From positions 186,001 to 250,000 of the forward strand of contig NZ_LT700190.1 in the NCBI RefSeq assembly GCF_900155425.1: a stretch of DNA of 64,000 nucleotides. The letters are read 5' to 3'. The stretch is from Parabacteroides massiliensis. Its GTDB lineage: Bacteria > Bacteroidota > Bacteroidia > Bacteroidales > Tannerellaceae. A program made the translations under genes and the position numbers. Below are positions 62,349-64,000 of this stretch, piece after piece (position 1 is the first letter of the stretch; each line of letters begins with the position of its first letter). The notes beneath the pieces are model-generated. The model was not told where the DNA came from, made no database searches, and saw only the letters and a list, made by a program, of their open reading frames with translations.

Positions 62349-62663
62349 ATGTGGAATGAAATGAGCAATCCAGCTGTGCTGATGAGAATCGGCCAGCGCA
62401 TCAAAGAGACACGTATCAGGCAGCATATCACGCAGGAAGAACTGGCAACGGCTTCCGGTGTAAGCCCCTTGACCGTTGCGAACATCGAGAAGGGCAAATC
62501 GGTATCGCTGCTGTTGTTCATCAGCGTACTCCGCTCGCTCGGCCTGCTGGAGAACCTGGAGCAACTGGTACCGGAAATCCGGGTCAGCCCGATAGAGCTC
62601 AAAAAACTGCAAGGAAAGAAACGCTACCGTGTACGCCATTTAAAACAAGATAACCATGAATGA
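62349..62663 (+). CDS. hipB: HipB-type antitoxin (XRE HTH)
   Basis: A 104-residue protein starting MWNEMSNPAVLMRIGQRIKE; upstream in-frame ATGs fall on or before the promoter and are rejected. The XRE HTH is RIRQHITQEELATASGVSPL then TVANIEKGKSVSL. The C-terminal third is basic (KKLQGKKRYRVRHLKQ). It would bind the 12-bp dyad at 62270-62306, neutralise HipA and repress the operon. The stop codon overlaps the hipA start by 8 bp, so the two are translationally coupled. Confidence 0.85.
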   Translation: MWNEMSNPAVLMRIGQRIKETRIRQHITQEELATASGVSPLTVANIEKGKSVSLLLFISVLRSLGLLENLEQLVPEIRVSPIELKKLQGKKRYRVRHLKQDNHE

Positions 62664-64000
62664 TTTGATAGTAGATGTAAAGCTATGGGGAGAAAGCGTA
62701 GGCTCTCTCTATTGGGAAAAGGAAAGCAATGCCGCCTTGTTCGACTATGAACGGAAGTTCATCCGCTCCGGTCTTGACATTTCTCCCATCATCATGCCCA
62801 TCAGCCAGTACAGGAACACCCCCTACCGGTTCCTTGAAAACCGTACCGACTGTTTCAAGGGGTTGCCCGGCCTGTTTGCCGATTCACTGCCGGACACTTT
62901 CGGAAACCAGATCATCAATGAATGGTTTGCCAGCAAGGGATTGTCCGGAGAAGAGATTACCCCTTTAGACAGGCTTTGCTATGTAGGCAAACGTGGCATG
63001 GGCGCACTGGAGTTTGAGCCGTCCTCGCCAATCAACGGCATGAACGAATCATCAGTGCTCCATATCGAGGAACTGACGGAGCTTGCCAAATCCGTATTCA
63101 CGGACAGAATGGCTTTTCAGGTCCAACTGCGCCAGGAAGGAAGAAACATTCTGGATATACTGAAAGTGGGAACATCTGCCGGAGGTGCCAAGCCCAAGGC
63201 CATCATCGCCTACAACGATATTACCGGAGAGGTACGCTCCGGACAGGTAAAAGCTCCTGAAGGATTCGGATATTGGCTGTTGAAATTTGATGGCGGCAAA
63301 TACAGCGAACACACGCAGATAACGGACAATCCACAAGGAATAGGAAATATCGAATATGCCTATCACCGGATGGCAAAAGCCTGCGGTATCGATATGATGG
63401 AATGCCGGTTACTTCAGGAAAAAGAGTCATATCACTTTATGACACGCCGTTTTGACCGTATGAAAGACGGAGAGAAAATCCATGTACAGACATTGGCCGG
63501 GCTTGCCCACTATGACCGTGACCAACGCCATTCATACGAAGAGATATTCCGTATCATGCGGCAGATGAACCTCCCTTATCCAGATCAGGAGGAACTATAC
63601 CGAAGAATGGTGTTCAACGTCATGAGCCGTAACCATGATGACCATAGCAAGAACTTCTCTTTCCTGATGGATAGACAAGGGAAATGGAAACTGGCCCCGG
63701 CATACGACCTCTGCTACTCATACACACCGGGCGGCAAATGGACGAACCGCCACCAACTGTCACTCAACGGCAAACAAGACAATTTCACGATGGAAGATCT
63801 GCAAAAGGTAGGTGAGAACATGGGCATCCGGGAACACAAACAGATTATCGAAAAGGTACAGGAAACCGTATCGTATTGGCATGAGACTGCCAAGGATTGC
63901 GGGGTCAAGCCGGAACACGCCGATTTTATCGGAAAAACCTGCTCTTGTTCGGCAAGCAACTGCATACCATCCAAATGCCGGACATTGCCAACGAACAAGA
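62656..64000 (+). CDS. hipA: HipA-type toxin kinase, runs off the window
   Basis: The frame from MNDLIVDVKLWG is open to the window edge. Family features are the N-terminal barrel (SLYWEKES, RFLENRTDCFKGLPGLFADS), the ATP-loop GTSAGGAKPKAI, the kinase core NVMSRNHDDHSKNFSF with the catalytic Asp, and LAPAYDLCYSYT. HipA kinases phosphorylate a translation factor such as glutamyl-tRNA synthetase and cause growth arrest. Near 63925 one A appears to be missing from an A-run. With it restored the protein would continue NLLLFGKQLHTIQMPDIANE, which looks like the real C-terminus. As given, the frame ends in unlikely sequence (TCSCSASNCIPSK), so the gene may be frameshifted. Confidence 0.85.
   Translation, partial: MNDLIVDVKLWGESVGSLYWEKESNAALFDYERKFIRSGLDISPIIMPISQYRNTPYRFLENRTDCFKGLPGLFADSLPDTFGNQIINEWFASKGLSGEEITPLDRLCYVGKRGMGALEFEPSSPINGMNESSVLHIEELTELAKSVFTDRMAFQVQLRQEGRNILDILKVGTSAGGAKPKAIIAYNDITGEVRSGQVKAPEGFGYWLLKFDGGKYSEHTQITDNPQGIGNIEYAYHRMAKACGIDMMECRLLQEKESYHFMTRRFDRMKDGEKIHVQTLAGLAHYDRDQRHSYEEIFRIMRQMNLPYPDQEELYRRMVFNVMSRNHDDHSKNFSFLMDRQGKWKLAPAYDLCYSYTPGGKWTNRHQLSLNGKQDNFTMEDLQKVGENMGIREHKQIIEKVQETVSYWHETAKDCGVKPEHADFIGKTCSCSASNCIPSKCRTLPTNK

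Overview
The window looks like the genome of a Bacteroides-type organism (order Bacteroidales). Many genes are preceded by the Bacteroidetes -7 element TAnnTTTG with a TTG-type -33 box. Lipoproteins begin with short Bacteroides-style signal peptides, and the protein families (fimbrillins, DUF3575/DUF5119, TraO/TraQ-like proteins, DUF3945, CTn integrases, a TonB receptor) belong to that group. Almost the whole window is accessory DNA: broken mobile elements, surface-protein loci and defence-type genes laid side by side. No rRNA or tRNA gene was recognised.

Region 1 (1-6.9 kb): the end of a phage-like segment (partial protein, small membrane protein, ParB/sulfiredoxin-fold protein), a AAA/DUF4143 ATPase, and a lipoprotein gene with an InlB-type repeat at 5384. 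The lipoprotein gene is surrounded by decayed pieces of its own family on both strands, several starting at the same conserved motif. Region 2 (6.9-14.5 kb): a minus-strand run of four exported proteins, including a 1396-residue lipoprotein with a fimbrillin-like head and a Ser/Thr/Gly repeat stalk. It is followed by a small structured repeat element at 14506-14700. Region 3 (14.8-27.4 kb): a three-gene condensin (MksF-MksE-MksB type, no JetD-like nuclease seen), an IS200/IS605 wreck, an exported TPR-CHAT protein and a NACHT NTPase, all typical defence-island content.

Region 4 (27.6-33.7 kb): the integrase end of a GC-richer integrative element (integrase, sigma-like protein, two excisionase-like HTH proteins, DUF3408, MobC). 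It stops abruptly inside mobC, where it is joined to a truncated rhuM gene. Region 5 (34.1-47.5 kb): ParA plus a small partner; a DUF3575-DUF5119-fimbrillin operon split by an intact IS982-like element; a membrane-anchored LuxR-type regulator; a six-hairpin glycosidase with a dead IS982 copy 5 bp before its start codon; and a three-gene lipoprotein/TraO/TraQ-like block with its own HTH regulator. Region 6 (47.6-52.2 kb): DUF3945, a DUF4099-like protein and a topoisomerase III gene cut after its Toprim part by a recombinase-in-trio (RIT)-like element, of which two recombinase genes survive.

Region 7 (52.4-58.8 kb) is a compact minus-strand operon (TonB receptor, AmpG/FptX-type permease, HemN, HemG, DUF4491) that reads as an uptake-and-conversion route for a tetrapyrrole or iron chelate. 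Region 8 (58.9-64 kb) holds an integrase tail, 1.2 kb with no recognisable gene, a second DUF4143 ATPase, a broken xre gene and a HipB-HipA pair that runs off the window.

The observations I consider most worth following are the cassette-like repeats around the 5384 lipoprotein, the NACHT/CHAT pair beside a nuclease-less condensin, the structured repeat element at 14.5 kb, and the TonB receptor-permease-HemN-HemG operon.
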